Source: Ligustrum vulgare (taxonomy: Eukaryota > Streptophyta > Magnoliopsida > Lamiales > Oleaceae). From it: a DNA stretch of 64,000 bases. Shown one piece after another: positions 11,602-24,158 of the stretch. Position 1 is the stretch's first letter; every line of letters starts with the position of its first letter. The notes under the pieces were generated by a model. It had not been told where the DNA came from. It ran no database searches and saw only the letters and a list, made by a program, of their open reading frames with translations. A program made the position numbers and the translations under genes. Location: positions 45,682,124 through 45,746,123 of the forward strand of contig OY743169.1 in NCBI GenBank assembly GCA_963555705.1, written 5' to 3'.

Positions 11602-14600
11602 CTAAATCATGATATCCTCAAGAAATATTACACCCATACGAGCAGTGTGCTCGTGAAAGACCTTGGGTGCTAATCCCTTAGTAAGCGGATCCGCAATCAT
11701 GGAGTTTGTCCCAATATGCTCTATGGAAATTTGTCTACTCTGTACCCTTTCCTTTACAACCAGGAACTTAATGTCAATGTGCTTTGACTTAGTTGAACTC
11801 CTGTTGTTATTGGAATACAGCACTGCAGAGTTATTGTCACAATATAACTTTAATGGTCTTTCAATTCCATTCAGAATGCGCAGCCCGGTGATAAAATTTC
11901 GCAGCCATATCCCATGATTAGATGCCTCATAACAAGCTACAAATTCTGCTGCCATAGTGGAAGAAGCTACGAGTGTCTGCTTAGCACTCCTCCAGGAAAT
12001 GGCTCCTCCAGCTAGCAGGTATATGTAGCCTGATGTGGATCTTCTAATATCTTGGCATCCCGCAAAATCAGAATCGGAGTATCCTACGATCTCTAACTTA
12101 TCCGATCTGCTGTATGTAAGCATGCAATCTCTTGTTCTCTTCAAGTACCTCATAACCCTCTTTGCTGCTTTCCAATCATCCATCCCAGGGTTACTTAAAT
12201 ATCTGCCTAGCATTCCAACAATGAACGCTATGTCTGGACGTGTACAAACTTGAGCATACATCAGACTCCCAACAGCTGATGCATAGGGAATCTTTTGCAT
12301 TTCCTTAACTTCAAGATTATTTTTCGGGCACTGATTGAGACTAAATTTGTCTCCCTTAGCAATAGGGGTGTCCCCTGGTTTACTATCCTGCATACCAAAC
12401 CTTACAAGAACTTTATCGATATAGCTCTTTTGTGATAATCCAAGAATACCCCGAGAGCGGTCCCGGTGTATCTGAATTCCTAATACGAAAGAGGCGTCCC
12501 TAAGATCTTTCATCTCAAAATTCCTTGACAGAAAGCTCTTGGTTTCGTGCAACATGCCTATATCATTAGTGGCAAGCAGTATGTCATCGACATACAAAAC
12601 CAGGAAAATATGCTTACTCCCACTGAACTTGTGATACACACAATCATCAACAACATTTATCTCAAAACCAAACGAGATGATCACTTGATGAAATTTGTAG
12701 TACCACTGACGGGAAGCTTGCTTGAGTCCATAGGTGGATTTCTTTAATTTGCAAACCATATTCTTCGAGTCTCCTGACACGAAGTTTTCTGGTTGCACCA
12801 TATAAATCGTCTCATCAATGTCTCCATTGAGAAACGCCGTCTTTACATCCATCTGATGTAACTCAAGGTCAAAATGTGCAACAAGTGCCATGACTGTCAT
12901 GAAAGAGATTTTCGTTGAAACCGGAGAGAAAGTCTCTTTGAAGTCAATACCTTCCTTTTGTGTAAAGCCTTTAGCTACAAGACGAGCCTTATATCTTTCC
13001 ACATTACCTTTCGAATCTCTTTTGGTTTTAAAACTCCATTTACAACCAATGGGTTTCGCACCTTCTGGTAACGGGGCAAGATCCCAAACTTTATTGTCTT
13101 GCATAGACTTATACTCCTCATTCATGGCATCAATCCACTTTTGAGAGTCAGAACCCTTCATGGCCTGATGAAAATTAATTGGATCATTTTCCATCATTCC
13201 ATTATTTTCCTCATGTTCTTGGAGAAATACTATATAGTCATCCGAAATAGCATTTTTTCTTTCTCGAGTGGATCGCCTTAATGGTATTGTTTGTTGAGGT
13301 TTTTAAGTTTGTATTTCTGGATTTTGGATGGGAGTTTCTTCAACATTATCATGCTGAGTTTTCGGATGTACTTCTTGATCAATGACAGGTATAGAAACCT
13401 GTACATTGTCAAAAGTAACAGTAGGAATCGAAATCGATCCTTCCTCAGCTTCTTCCTCAAAGATAATGTCTCTAACCTTATTTCTCCCCCCAAACTCAAC
13501 ATCCTCAAAAAATGTTGCAGTTCCCGTTTCAAAAAAGTACTTAAGCGTGGGATTATAAAATTTGTAGCCCCTTGATCGCTCAGAATAACCAATAAAGTAG
13601 CTGCTAACTGTTTTGGAGTCCAATTTATCCTCATGCGGCCTATAAGGCCTTGCCTCAGCTGGACATCCCCAAATGTGGAAATGCTTTAGACTAGGTTTTC
13701 TGCCTGTCCAAAGCTCATAAGGTGTTTTAGCAGCAGCTTTAGTTGGTACTCTATTCAGAATATAAGCTGCAGTCTTTAATGCTTCTCCCCAGAGTGTTTT
13801 TGGTAAAGTAGAATGACTAATCATACTCCTTACCATATCCTTAAGAGTCCTGTTTCGTCTTTCAGCTACACCATTCATGCTAGGAGAACCTGGCATGGTG
13901 TACTGTGGGACGATTCCACATTCCTCTAGGAATCTAGCAAATGGTCCTGGACGTTGTTCACCTGAACCGTCATATCTTCCGTAGTACTCACCACCACGAT
14001 CAGATCTAACGCTTTTAATTTTCTTGTTGAGTTGATTCTCAACTTCAGCTTTGAAAGCTTTGAACATGTCCAGTGACTCAGACTTTTCATGAATAAGATA
14101 TAGATGCCCATAACTTGAGTAATCGTCTATGAATGATATAAAGTATTGTTGGCCATTCCAAGAAGCCGTAGGGAATGGTCCACAAATGTCCGTGTGTATC
14201 AATTCTAAGACGTCCGAAGTTCTATTAGCACCTAACCTTCTCGTTTTGGTCTGTTTTCCCTTGATACAATCAATACAAACATCAAAGTCCGTAAAGTCGA
14301 GGGAATCCAAAATACCATCTGACACAAGTTGTTCAACTCTAGTTTTTGAGATGTGACCTAAGCGCTTGTGCCATAGTTTTGCCGAATTTTCTTTATTTAA
14401 TTTTCGCTTAGTACCACGTGATTCCACATACAAGGTTTCATTATATGATGCAATAGTATCAAGCAAATATAGGTTATCGTACGAACATAATGAACCAGTG
14501 CCAACAATATTTGAATTTAAAGAAAGACTAAACTGACAATTTCCAAAAGAACAATAATATCCTGATTTGTCCAATAAGGAAATAGAAACCAAATTCCGTC

Positions 14601-15618
14601 TAAATGACGGCACAACAAAAGTTTCTTTCAAATCCAAATAAAAACCAGTTCCCAATAATAACCTAAAAGTGCCTATTGCTTCAACTTCCACCGATTTTCC
14701 ATCGCCCACAAAGATGAATCTTTCAGCATCATTTGGCTTTCGGCAGAACAGACAACCCTGCATAGAAACACTTATGTGAGTAGTAGCACCAGAATCTAAC
14801 CACCAAGTGTTTCTAGGTACTGAAGCTAAATTAACCTCAGAACAGACTAAATTAAGAAATGTACCTTTCTTTGCACGCCAAGCGTTGTATTTGGTACAAT
14901 CCTTCTTTAAATGTCCAGGTTTCAGGCAAAAGAAACAACCCTCTTTGTCCTTATGTGGCTTCTTTTGATCTGGACCCTTAACAGCTTCATATTCTGTTTT
15001 TCTTTTCTTTCCCTTATCCTTAGAGGTACTTGCCAAGTTAGCAATTTCAGTTCTATCCTGCTTCAACCTTTCTTCCTCTTGCACACAATATGAAATGAGC
15101 TCATTTAGAGTCCATTTCTCCCTTTGACAGTTGTAACTGACCTTAAACTGACTGAAATGTGCAGGAAGCGATATTAATACTAAATGCATGAGCAAGTCAT
15201 CAGACAAGTCGAGCTTTAGTGCCTTAAGTTTTGAAGCAGTATGAGACATCTTCATGATGTACTCCCTTATGTTCCCCTTGCCTCTATACTTCATTGAAAT
15301 CAAGCTTTGCAGAAGCGTGCTTGTTTCAGCCTTATCGTTTTTAGCAAAACGCTTTTCAAGTTCGGAAAGGAATTGCTTGGCATTAGTTACCTCTTCAGAT
15401 ACTGCGCCCCTAAAGGCTTCCGGAATTCCACACTTAATGATCATTAGACTCATGCGATTTGAGCGTTCCCACTTCTCAAAGTTCCTCCTGTCATCAGGTG
15501 AACTTGCGTCCGTAAGAGAAGCCGGTTGCTCAACCCTGAGAGCAAGGTCAAGATCCATGCAGCCGAGAACAATTAATGCGTTCTCTTTCCAATCCTTGAA
15601 GTTTGACCCATCAAGCAT
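11602..15618 (-). pseudogene. gag-pol: Copia gag-pol with one in-frame stop
   Basis: One frame of about 1338 codons broken by a single TAA at 13303-13305; both halves are in the same frame. Order: Gag, with a CCHC knuckle [14 protein letters not shown] near residue 229; aspartic protease [15 protein letters not shown]-pre-integrase LWHKRLGHI; integrase core (HTDICGPF, then VRSDRGGEY, then [12 protein letters not shown]); RT with LVLYVDDILLA; and RNase H with YSDSDFAG and KSKHIDIK. The RNase H box usually ending S-T-x-E-A-E reads STMAAE, so an acidic residue has been lost. The first ATG is at 15618, but the frame stays open upstream to about 15665 with no Met, in text ([14 protein letters not shown]) that looks like genuine Gag N-terminus. 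The polyprotein supplies particle, protease, integrase and polymerase activities. Confidence 0.92.
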
Positions 15619-17207
15619 GGGAATTGAATTAAGATTTGCAGATATTGTGGTAGCAGATGAATTAACTGTATAGAGAAGAAGATGGAAATAGCTTACATTA
15701 GTACTTTATTATGCAAATAATAATTTCAAATAATGGTAAGGCCCATCACAAGATACCCAGCACAACATCAATATTTAGTCTTTGGACAGAAATATTAACT
15801 TGTAAGTGGTACCTCGATGTAGTAATCAAACACTGACAATAAGACATGTCAACCAATAAACCTTTCTTTGGACCGATTTATTGATCACACGTTAAACCAA
15901 ATAATCGTCACGCGTTTATTACCACAGGTGCATGTAAAATTCCAGCCAAACATTGACATTCCTTTGGGCCGATCAATATTCGCATGAACAACACACACAC
16001 AAAACCTTCTAATATTCTAAGTTAATTAATTTCAACAAGAGAGGTTGCTTTGGCAACATGTTGCTTCAATTAATTCACTTCAAAATATTATATTTCTCAA
16101 AAGAGTCCGTCATACCAAAATTTGAACTTGAATTGAATGTTTTGCATATATTTAAGGCTTTAGGGTTTAAATTATGAAATTCAATACTTTAGGATTAAGT
16201 AATCATTAAGTTGGATGGTTAAATTGCAATTTAATTAAACTTGATTGGCCAATTATGAAATATTTTTAAACTTGAAGGACTAAATTGCAATTTTTCCAAA
16301 CTTTAGCGGCCAATTAATTAAAATCATAAACTTTAGGGACTGAATCGTAAAATTCAGAATTCTTAAAAACCCAACTTAAATGATTTCTTAACTTTATGGG
16401 CTGATTTTGTAAATTTAGAAGTCTGAAGGGCTGATTTAAAAGATTCCATAAGTTAAGGGTTTTATTAATTATTAAAACAAATCAAGAGGACTTGATGTGA
16501 AATAAAAGTAATTTTCGTGAATTTGCAACCAGGCCCTTCTGCACTTCAAATTTTCGAGTGAGGTCCCTGGGCCCAAAAATTTTGCAACAACTAGGGTTTA
16601 CAACCAAACCCTAGCCGTTGCGCGTCAGCTCCAAGGACGCAGCGCCATCGCCAGCGCCGCACATCGCCTGCAGCGCCATCAACGGCGCTGCAACCAAACC
16701 GCCGCGATAACCATCGCCCGCAGCAAAGCTGCACTCCACCGCGCGCAACCCCATCACGAGCGCGACGCAACCTATATTCTGCCGCGACGCAGCGCGCGAC
16801 TACCCCTTTCCGACCTTCGTCCTCATCAACAACCACATAACCAACATAAATCCATACACAACAATTCAACCACAATTCATACTGAATTCATACAAAACCA
16901 AAAAACTGAAAATCAAATTTGATTAAACCACGAGTATTTTCGCACATATACATACGAAGAAGAACCGGCTGAATCCCAAAAAAAAAATTGAATCGCTTGT
17001 ATGCATACAGAAAAAAAAAAAATTTGGCTGCATATGAATATTTCTCAAATTTTTGTCCAATCTACTGTGGATTCAATGTTTCGAATGTATACATACAGAC
17101 GGATGAAGATGTTTCGAATCAGAGGCCAAATTTCAGCATATGCATACGTACAAATCAATTTTCACATATATTCGTACAAAATTGATCTGATAATTCAACA
17201 CGATGTT
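15619..17207 (-). other. Long copia 5' leader with a possible intron
   Basis: Nearly 1.6 kb between primer site and gag. On the minus strand a pyrimidine-rich run ending CTCTATACAG (to about 15666) looks like a 3' splice site just before the ATG-less Gag extension, so an upstream exon may supply the start. It also contains a GC-rich segment (16600-16810) and GGACTAAATTGCAA-type tracts (16190-16450). No ORF is supported. Confidence 0.55.
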
Positions 17208-17220
17208 GGCTCTGATACCA
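17208..17220 (-). promoter_or_regulatory. Copia primer-binding site
   Basis: TGGTATCAGAGCC on the minus strand, two bases from the LTR end. It is complementary to initiator tRNA-Met and primes minus-strand DNA synthesis. Confidence 0.9.
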
Positions 17221-17222
17221 CT

Positions 17223-17259
17223 TGTTAAAATTAATTTTGATATAGATGAATGTTCATCT
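17223..17259 (-). repeat. Inner part of the copia 5' LTR
   Basis: First 37 bases (plus-strand order) of the right LTR, cut off by the CRM insertion. It ends in the target duplication CATCT (17255-17259) and continues at 24159. Confidence 0.95.
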
Positions 17260-18041
17260 TGATGAGAATCCAGGGAGTCAATCGAGTCAAAGTCAAACAG
17301 GTCAACCCTCTATCAGAATACCGGTGGGGCCCATGACAAGATCCAAGGCTAAAGAGGTCCAAGAGTCGATGGCGGGACTCATTTTCAAGCTCCGAAATCA
17401 AGTCCACATAGAAGAGAGCAAGATCGAGGTCAATTGCCTAATTTTGGAAGAACAGGAACTTTCGGTCGACCGAAAGTTCCATTCAGTCGACCGAAACTCT
17501 GCAGAATTTTGAGACCCAGCTGCAGGCAGTTTCGGCTGACCAACGTACGACCGAAACTGCCCTTTCGGTCGACCAGTTGGTCGACCGAAATAAGTTCGGT
17601 CGACCGAAACTAACTTTCGGTCGACCGAAAGTTCTCCGATTGAAATTACGGGGTTTTTTGTGCAATTTCTCAAACTTCTTATTTTTCACTTTTTGTATAT
17701 ATTTGGGAAGCCTTCCAAACCCTAGCTTAGTTGTTGTTGAATATTGAAGACTCCATTGAGAGCATTTGAGAGAGGTAAATCCTTTCTTTTCTTGTAACTT
17801 TTATTGGAATTTATTTCAACTTATATATTGAGAATTTGTCTTGTGTATGTGTTGATATTTATTCCTCAAGTCTTGGTATTTGTCTTAATCTCTCCATTGG
17901 GCTAGGGTTTGTCAATCCTTGAATTTTGGTTGGGTTAAACTTGGGTCAAGATTTCCTATTTATTACCTATTTTAGCTTTCTTGGGTTGATCCATTATTGT
18001 TGTGGGAATTTTTGGTTTAATCACCAAAGGGGTTCGCATCA
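17260..18041 (+). repeat. 5' LTR of the CRM element
   Basis: TG...CA, 782 bp. Its U3 encodes the pol C-terminal tail with GPMTRSKAK (17331-17357), then a palindrome array (17458-17634). A TATATATTT box lies near 17696. The coding tail inside U3 is a known CRM trait. Confidence 0.93.
17458..17634. repeat. TCGGTCGACCGA palindrome array in the CRM U3
   Basis: Six or more copies, several perfect (TTCGGTCGACCGAA), some reduced to half sites, within 177 bases and about 60 bases upstream of the TATA box. It is duplicated in the 3' LTR at about 23570-23746. By position it is an enhancer-like cluster; no binding factor can be named. Confidence 0.85.
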
Positions 18042-18043
18042 TT

Positions 18044-18055
18044 TGGTATCAGAGC
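18044..18055 (+). promoter_or_regulatory. CRM primer-binding site
   Basis: TGGTATCAGAGC two bases after the LTR end, complementary to initiator tRNA-Met. Confidence 0.9.
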
Positions 18056-18110
18056 TTGGCTCTAAAATTGGTAATCCTATCTTTACATTTATTGTTGTTG
18101 TTCTTGATAG

Positions 18111-18145
<35 letters not shown>

Positions 18146-18708
18146 CGAAAATTACAAAAAAATTGGGGAAAATTAGTTGTCCATGAAAATTTCATGATTC
18201 CTACATATTGAGCATTGTTGTTATCATCAATTTGAAAGTTATTGGGGATGCAATTGAGCAAACACTTGAAAATTTCAACCTATTCAAAGCTTGCATCCTA
18301 AGTGTTTGATAAAATGTTTCAAAGAGTGTTTTCATATTGAAACTTGACATTCAACTACCAAACACATTCCTAATTGAATTCCTTGTGTCTTACATCAAGT
18401 TATTGTGACTATACCCTTGAAAATCTTATTGGTCTAGTTCAATTCCTTACTTCCTTGTATAATAGCAAGCAACTAAATTCTACTTGCTATTGTGTCAATC
18501 CTTCATTTGCTTCCTTTGTTGTTTGTGGAATTTGTGCTACACAAGAATTAAATTCTCAATTTAGTTGAATTACGTTCCTTGAAAAGTTTGAGTAAGAAGG
18601 TGAAGAGTGGTAAAAGGCAAGAGTGGTGAGCTCATTAGAGGGAAAAATCCTAATTGAGTGAAACACGAGCGAACATAATTTGTGAGGACATTTGCACACT
18701 TACACTCC

Positions 18709-21700
18709 ATGGCTCATGCACATACTTCGAGTGGACAAGATTCTAATGCACAAACTCAAGAGTTGAGGGATATGATACAAGCTCTCACAGTTACTACGGC
18801 GGATATGGGGGGAAGGTTGGAAGGTAGATTAGCAAGGTTGGAGACTAGGAGGGAAGTTCCACCTCCAAGGGATGATAATGTTAGGAGGGGTGATAGGAGA
18901 AGGCCTAGAGATGAGTATGAATATGATGATGTTGATGATGATGAATCGGAGAGTGAAGGGGGTAGTGACCAAAATTGGAACATGGGTAGGAATAGAGGAG
19001 GTAGGAATGTGAGGGGAGTAGGACGAGGTCATGGGAGGAACCCTAGGGGTAGGGATGGAATGGATGGTAATCTTGGTAGTATTAAGATGAAAATTCCTTC
19101 TTTCCATGGGAAGAGTGATCCGGATGCCTATTTAGAATGGGAGAGGAAGATAGAATTGATTTTTGAATGTCATAGGTACTCCGAGGATAAAAAGGTTAAG
19201 TTAGCGGTAGTGGAGTTTACCGACTATGCCTTGGCTTGGTGGGATAATTTATTACTCACTAGGAGAAGGAATTTCGAGGGTAGTGTGGATACTTGGGATG
19301 AATTGAAGAGCCTTATGAGAAAAAGATTTGTACCAAGTCACTACTATAGGGGACTCTATCAAAGACTACAAACCCTTACGCAAGGAACAAGGGGTGTTGA
19401 AGACTATTATAAGGAGTTGGAAAAAGCTTTGATGAGGGCCGACATAGAGGAGGATAGAGAAGCCACTATGGCTCGATTTATGAGTGGGTTGAATAGGGAG
19501 ATAGCCAATGTGGTTGAATTACACCATTATGTTGAGATGGAGGAGTTGGTACACATGGCTATTAAAGTGGAGGCTCAATTGAAGAAGAAGGAGCAATTTA
19601 AAAGAAAGGGGCAAGAAAAATTCTTGGGAGGTCCTAGTTCCAATTGGAAGACTAAGTGGGGGAGTGAAAAGGTTGATAGGGCACCACTTAAGGACAAAAT
19701 TGAAACCTCCAAGGGAAAGGAAGTTGGCTTCGTCAAGGATAACCCAAAGGTTGTTCCTACTACTTCTAGGAGTCGGGATATAGAATGCTTCAAGTGTAGA
19801 GGACGGGGGCATTATGCTTGAGAGTGCCCTAACAATAGGGTGATGATTATCAAAAATGGGGAGTGGTACTCGGAAGATGAAGAGGACGAAGAGGGGAAGT
19901 CGTGTAGGGGAGATAGTGATGACGAGGAGGAAGAGGTGGAGGGAATTGTTAGTCCACCCAAGTCTTTAGTCACCATTAGGTCTCTCAACACCCAAGCCAA
20001 GGTGGATGATGCGGCTAAGCAAAGGGAGAATATCTTCCATACTAGGTGTCTTGTGAAGGACCAAGCGTGTAGTCTCATCATTGATGGGGGGAGTTGCACC
20101 AATGTAGTTAGCACTAGCATGGTTGAAAGGTTGGGATTACCTTTAATGCCACATCCTAATCCTTATGAGTTACAATGGTTGAGTGATTATGGTGAGTTGA
20201 AAGTAAGTAAGCAAGTATTTCTTATTTTCAACATAGGGACCTATGAGGATCAAGTACTTTGTGATGTGGTGCCCATGCAAGCTACACATATTTTATTGGG
20301 GAGACCATGGCAATATGATAGGAGGGTATTGCATGATGGTAGGAAGAATCGGTATAGTTTCTAAATGAATGGAAAACCCGTGACACTCCTACCTTTGAGT
20401 CCGGAAGAAGTTTACAAGGACCAATTGAAACTCAAGAAGGAGGAGGAGGAGGAAAAAGAAAGAAGAAAAAAAAAGATGGAGTTGAGTGAGGGGCAAAACG
20501 AAAGTGAGAAAAAAAGAGGGGAAAAAAGTAGTGAAAAAAGAAAAGAGGGGATGCAAGAAAAAAGAAAGAGAGCAAAGGATATTGAGAAAAAAATGAATTT
20601 TTATGCGAGTAGAGGTGATGTAGAAAGATCTTTGAAGGAAAATCATTCAATTCTTTTGTTGGTCTATAAGGAGTCCCTCCTTACACTTGATGACCCTTAC
20701 ACTTCCCTCCCCACTTTAGCTACTTCATTGTTGCAGGAATTCGAGGATGTCTTTCCGGAGGAGATGCCTAGTGGGCTTCCACCCATTAGAGGCATCGAGC
20801 ATCAAATTGATTTCATCCCCGGAGCCGTCATTCCAAATAGACCGGCATACCGAAGCAATCCGGAGGAGACCAAGGAACTCCAAAAACAAGTTGAGGAGTT
20901 GATGAGTAAAGGATATGTTCGTGAGAGCATGAGTCCTTGTGCCGTTCCCGTGCTACTAGTGCCCAAGAAGGATGGGACCTTTAGAATGTGCGTCGATTGC
21001 CGAGCCATTAACAACATAACGGTAAAGTATCGACACCCCATTCCTAGGTTAGATGATATGCTAGATGAGTTGCATGGTTCGTGCATTTTTAGTAAAATCG
21101 ACTTGAGAAGTGGATACCATCAAATTAGGATGAGGGAAGGAGATGAATGGAAAACCGCTTTTAAAACTAAATATGGTTTATATGAGTGGTTGGTTATGCC
21201 CTTCGGTCTCACTAATGCACCGAGCACTTTTATGAGATTAATAAACCATATCTTGCGTGCATTCATTGGGAAATTTGTGGTAGTTTACTTCGATGATATT
21301 TTGATTTATAGCAAAAATTTGAATGAGCATATTGAACACTTGAGGAGTGTACTTGTGGTTTTGAAAGGAGAACAATTGTATGCTAACCTCAACAAGTGTA
21401 ATTTTTGCATGGAGAGTGTGATCTTCCTTGGATTTGTAGTTAGTACTAAAGGAATAGAGGTTGATGAGGAAAAGATCAAAGCCATTAAGGAATGGCCCAC
21501 GCCTACAAGTGTCACCGAGGTAAGAAGCTTCCATGGGTTAGCTAGTTTTTACCGACGTTTTGTCAAAGATTTTAGCACACTAGCTTCACCACTTACCGAG
21601 GTTGTTAAAAAACATGTTGGGTTTAAATGGGGGGAGGCGCAAGAAAAGGCCTTTAATGAAATAAAGAACAAATTGTGCACCGCCCCGGTTTTATCCTTGC

Positions 21701-23360
21701 CTAATTTTGATAAAACTTTTGAGATTGAATGTGATGCTTCAGGCACAGGTATTGGAGCAGTTTTGATGCAGAAGAAAAGGCCGATTGCCTACTTTAGCGA
21801 GAAGCTCAGTGGAGCCGCCCTGAACTACCCCACCTATGACAAGGAGCTCTATGCGTTGGTAAGATCGTTAGAAACATGGCACCACTGCTTGTGGCCTAGA
21901 GAGTTCGTCATCCACACCGACCATGAGTCATTGAAGCACTTGAAGGGGCAAGGGAAGTTGAGCAAGAGGCATGCCAAATGGGTGGAGTACGTAGAAACTT
22001 TTTCCTATGTCATCAAATACAAACAAGGTAAGGAGAATGTGGTAGCCGACGCCCTTTCTCGAAGGTATGCTCTTATTACGACCTTAAGTGCTAAATTGTT
22101 GGGTTTTGAGAGCATTAAGGACTTGTATGCGCATGATGCGGATTTTGCTAGTATATTTATATCTTGTGAGAAGGTTGGATTTGGGAAGTTTTATAGGCAT
22201 GAGGGGTTTTTGTTTCGAGAAGGTAAACTTTGTGTGCCAAATTGCTCATTGAGGGAATTGATGGTAAGGGAGGCCCATGGCGGGGGATTAATGGGTCACT
22301 TTGGGGTAAGGAGAACCCTTGAAATTTTACAAGAACATTTCTTTTGGCCAAAAATGAGTAGAGACGTTGGGAGAATTTGTTCTAGGTGCATAACTTGTAG
22401 AAAGGCCAAGTCCAAAGTAGAACCACATGGATTATATACACCCCTACCTGTCCCTAGTGAACCTTGGATGGAAATTTCTATGGACTTCATTTTAGGGTTG
22501 CCTAGGTCAAAAAAAGGTAGTGATTCCATCTTCGTGGTTGTAGATAGGTTTAGTAAAATGGCGCATTTCCTTGCTTGTCATAAAACTGATGATGCTATTC
22601 ATATAGCCGACCTATTCTTTAGGGAAATCGTGCGACTCCATGGGGTTCCTAGGAGCATTGTGTCGGATAGGGATGTTAAATTCCTTAGCCACTTTTGGAA
22701 GGTCCTGTGGGGGAAATTGGGAACTAAACTTTTGTTTTCAACAACTTGTCATCCCCAAACCGATGGCCAAACTGAGGTGGTTAATAGAACTTTAACACAA
22801 CTTCTTCGCACCGTCCTTAAGGGCAATCTAAAGAATTGGGAAGAGTGTTTACCTTTTGTTGAATTTGCATATAATCGAAGTGTTCATTCTACTACTTCTT
22901 TTTCTCCATTCGAGATTGTTTATGGCTTTAACCCTTTAACTCCTTTGGATTTGATTCCGCTACCTATTGATGAAAGAGGTAGTTTAGATGGGAAGCGAAA
23001 GGCGGAGTTGGTAAAATCTCTCCATGAGAAAGTCAAACTCCAAATCGAGAAGAAGAATGAACAATATGCCTCCAGTGCCAACAAAGGTAGGAAACGAATG
23101 ACATTTGAGGCCGGTGACTGGGTGTGGTTGCATTTGAGGAAGGAGAGGTTTCCGGCTCAAAGAAAATCAAAATTACAATCACGTGGTGATGGCCCCTTCT
23201 AAATCCTAGAGAGAATCAATGACAATGCCTACAAGCTTGACCTTCCTGGTGAGTACAATGTATCGGCTTCTTTTAACGTATCTGACTTATCCCCTTTTGA
23301 TGCAGGTGAAGATTCGAGGTCGAATCCTTTTCAAGAGGGAGGGGATGATGAATATAGATG
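18709..23360 (+). pseudogene. gag-pol: CRM gag-pol with four in-frame stops
   Basis: Single-frame polyprotein; I take ATG 18709 (context CCATGG). Gag core from IPSFHGKSDPDAYLEWE, then CCHC knuckle CFKCRGRGHYA cut by TGA 19819-19821; protease [13 protein letters not shown] near 20078; a Lys/Glu-rich linker; RT ([17 protein letters not shown]); RNase H ([15 protein letters not shown]); integrase zinc region (HGGGLMGHF ... CSRCITC), catalytic text SDRDVKFLS and [10 protein letters not shown]; then the GDGPF module, cut by TAA 23200-23202. Another TAA is at 20362-20364. The frame ends GGDDEYR with a TGA at 23358-23360, created by the inserted 20-bp flank copy, so the CR-motif tail in the 3' LTR is disconnected. 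There are no frameshifts before that point. The TGA in the knuckle and the TAA at 23200 look like C-to-T changes. Confidence 0.92.
23333..23351 (+). promoter_or_regulatory. CRM polypurine tract and TGATGA
   Basis: AAGAGGGAGGGGA (23333-23345) followed by TGATGA, the expected LTR start. The LTR does not continue here, because 20 foreign bases intervene before TGATGAGAATCC at 23372. Confidence 0.85.
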
Positions 23361-23371
23361 AATGTTCATCT
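23352..23371 (+). repeat. 20-bp copy of the copia flank inside the CRM element
   Basis: Identical to 17240-17259, the host bases immediately left of the 5' LTR, and to 10752-10771 in the intact copia LTR. It lies between the polypurine tract and the 3' LTR, where no host sequence belongs. Confidence 0.95.
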
Positions 23372-24153
23372 TGATGAGAATCCAGGGAGTCAATCGAGTC
23401 AAAGTCAAACAGGTCAACCCTCTATCAGAATACCGGTGGGGCCCATGACAAGATCCAAAGCTAAAGAGGTCCAAGAGTCGATGGCAGGACTCATTTTCAA
23501 GCTCCGAAATCAAGTCCACATGGAAGAGAGCAAGATCGAGGTCAATTGCCTAATTTTGGAAGAACAGGAACTTTCGGTCGACCGAAAGTTCCATTCGGTC
23601 GACCGAAACTCTGCAGAATTTTGAGACCCAGCTGCAGGCAGTTTCGGCTGACCAACGTACGACCGAAACTGCCCTTTCGGTCGACCAGTTGGTCGACCGA
23701 AATAAGTTCGGTCGACCGAAACTAACTTTCGGTCGACCGAAAGTTCTCCGATTGAAATTACGGGGTTTTTTGTGCAATTTCTCAAACTTCTTATTTTTCA
23801 CTTTTTGTATATATTTGGGAAGCCTTCCAAACCCTAGCTTAGTTGTTGTTGAATATTGAAGACTCCATTGAGAGCATTTGAGAGAGGTAAATCCTTTCTT
23901 TTCTTGTAACTTTTATTGGAATTTATTTCAACTTATATATTGAGAATTTGTCTTGTGTATGTGTTGATATTTATTCCTCAAGTCTTGGTATTTGTCTTAA
24001 TCTCTCCATTGGGCTAGGGTTTGTCAATCCTTGAATTTTGGTTGGGTTAAACTTGGGTCAAGATTTCCTATTTATTACCTATTTTAGCTTTCTTGGGTTG
24101 ATCCATTATTGTTGTGGGAATTTTTGGTTTAATCACCAAAGGGGTTCGCATCA
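23372..24153 (+). repeat. 3' LTR of the CRM element
   Basis: 782 bp, same length as the 5' LTR, with only a handful of substitutions seen. It is followed by target duplication CATCT and then the rest of the copia LTR. Confidence 0.95.
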
Positions 24154-24158
24154 CATCT

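Larger units (their letters stand above)
17260..24153 (+). mobile_element. CRM-clade Ty3/gypsy element nested in the copia LTR
   Basis: 6.9-kb chromovirus with 782-bp LTRs (17260-18041 and 23372-24153) and target duplication CATCT (17255-17259 and 24154-24158). The LTRs start TGATGAGAATCC and end GTTCGCATCA; a primer site at 18044 and a polypurine tract at 23333 are present. Few differences separate the LTRs (for example near 17459 against 23569), so it is younger than the copia host. CRM assignment rests on the Gag text, the TGATGA LTR start shared with maize CRM, and a GPMTR CR-type motif encoded past the LTR boundary. Oddly, 20 bases of the copia flank are repeated just before the 3' LTR. 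Confidence 0.95.

Noticed and set aside
13278..13634. 118-codon frame overlapping the copia stop
   Set aside because: Shifted frame of the copia polyprotein; Leu/Lys-rich shadow without family similarity.
17246..17512. Independent 88-codon gene in the CRM LTR, and its twin at 23358-23624
   Set aside because: It is the CR-motif tail of pol that normally reads in from the internal region, not a separate gene.
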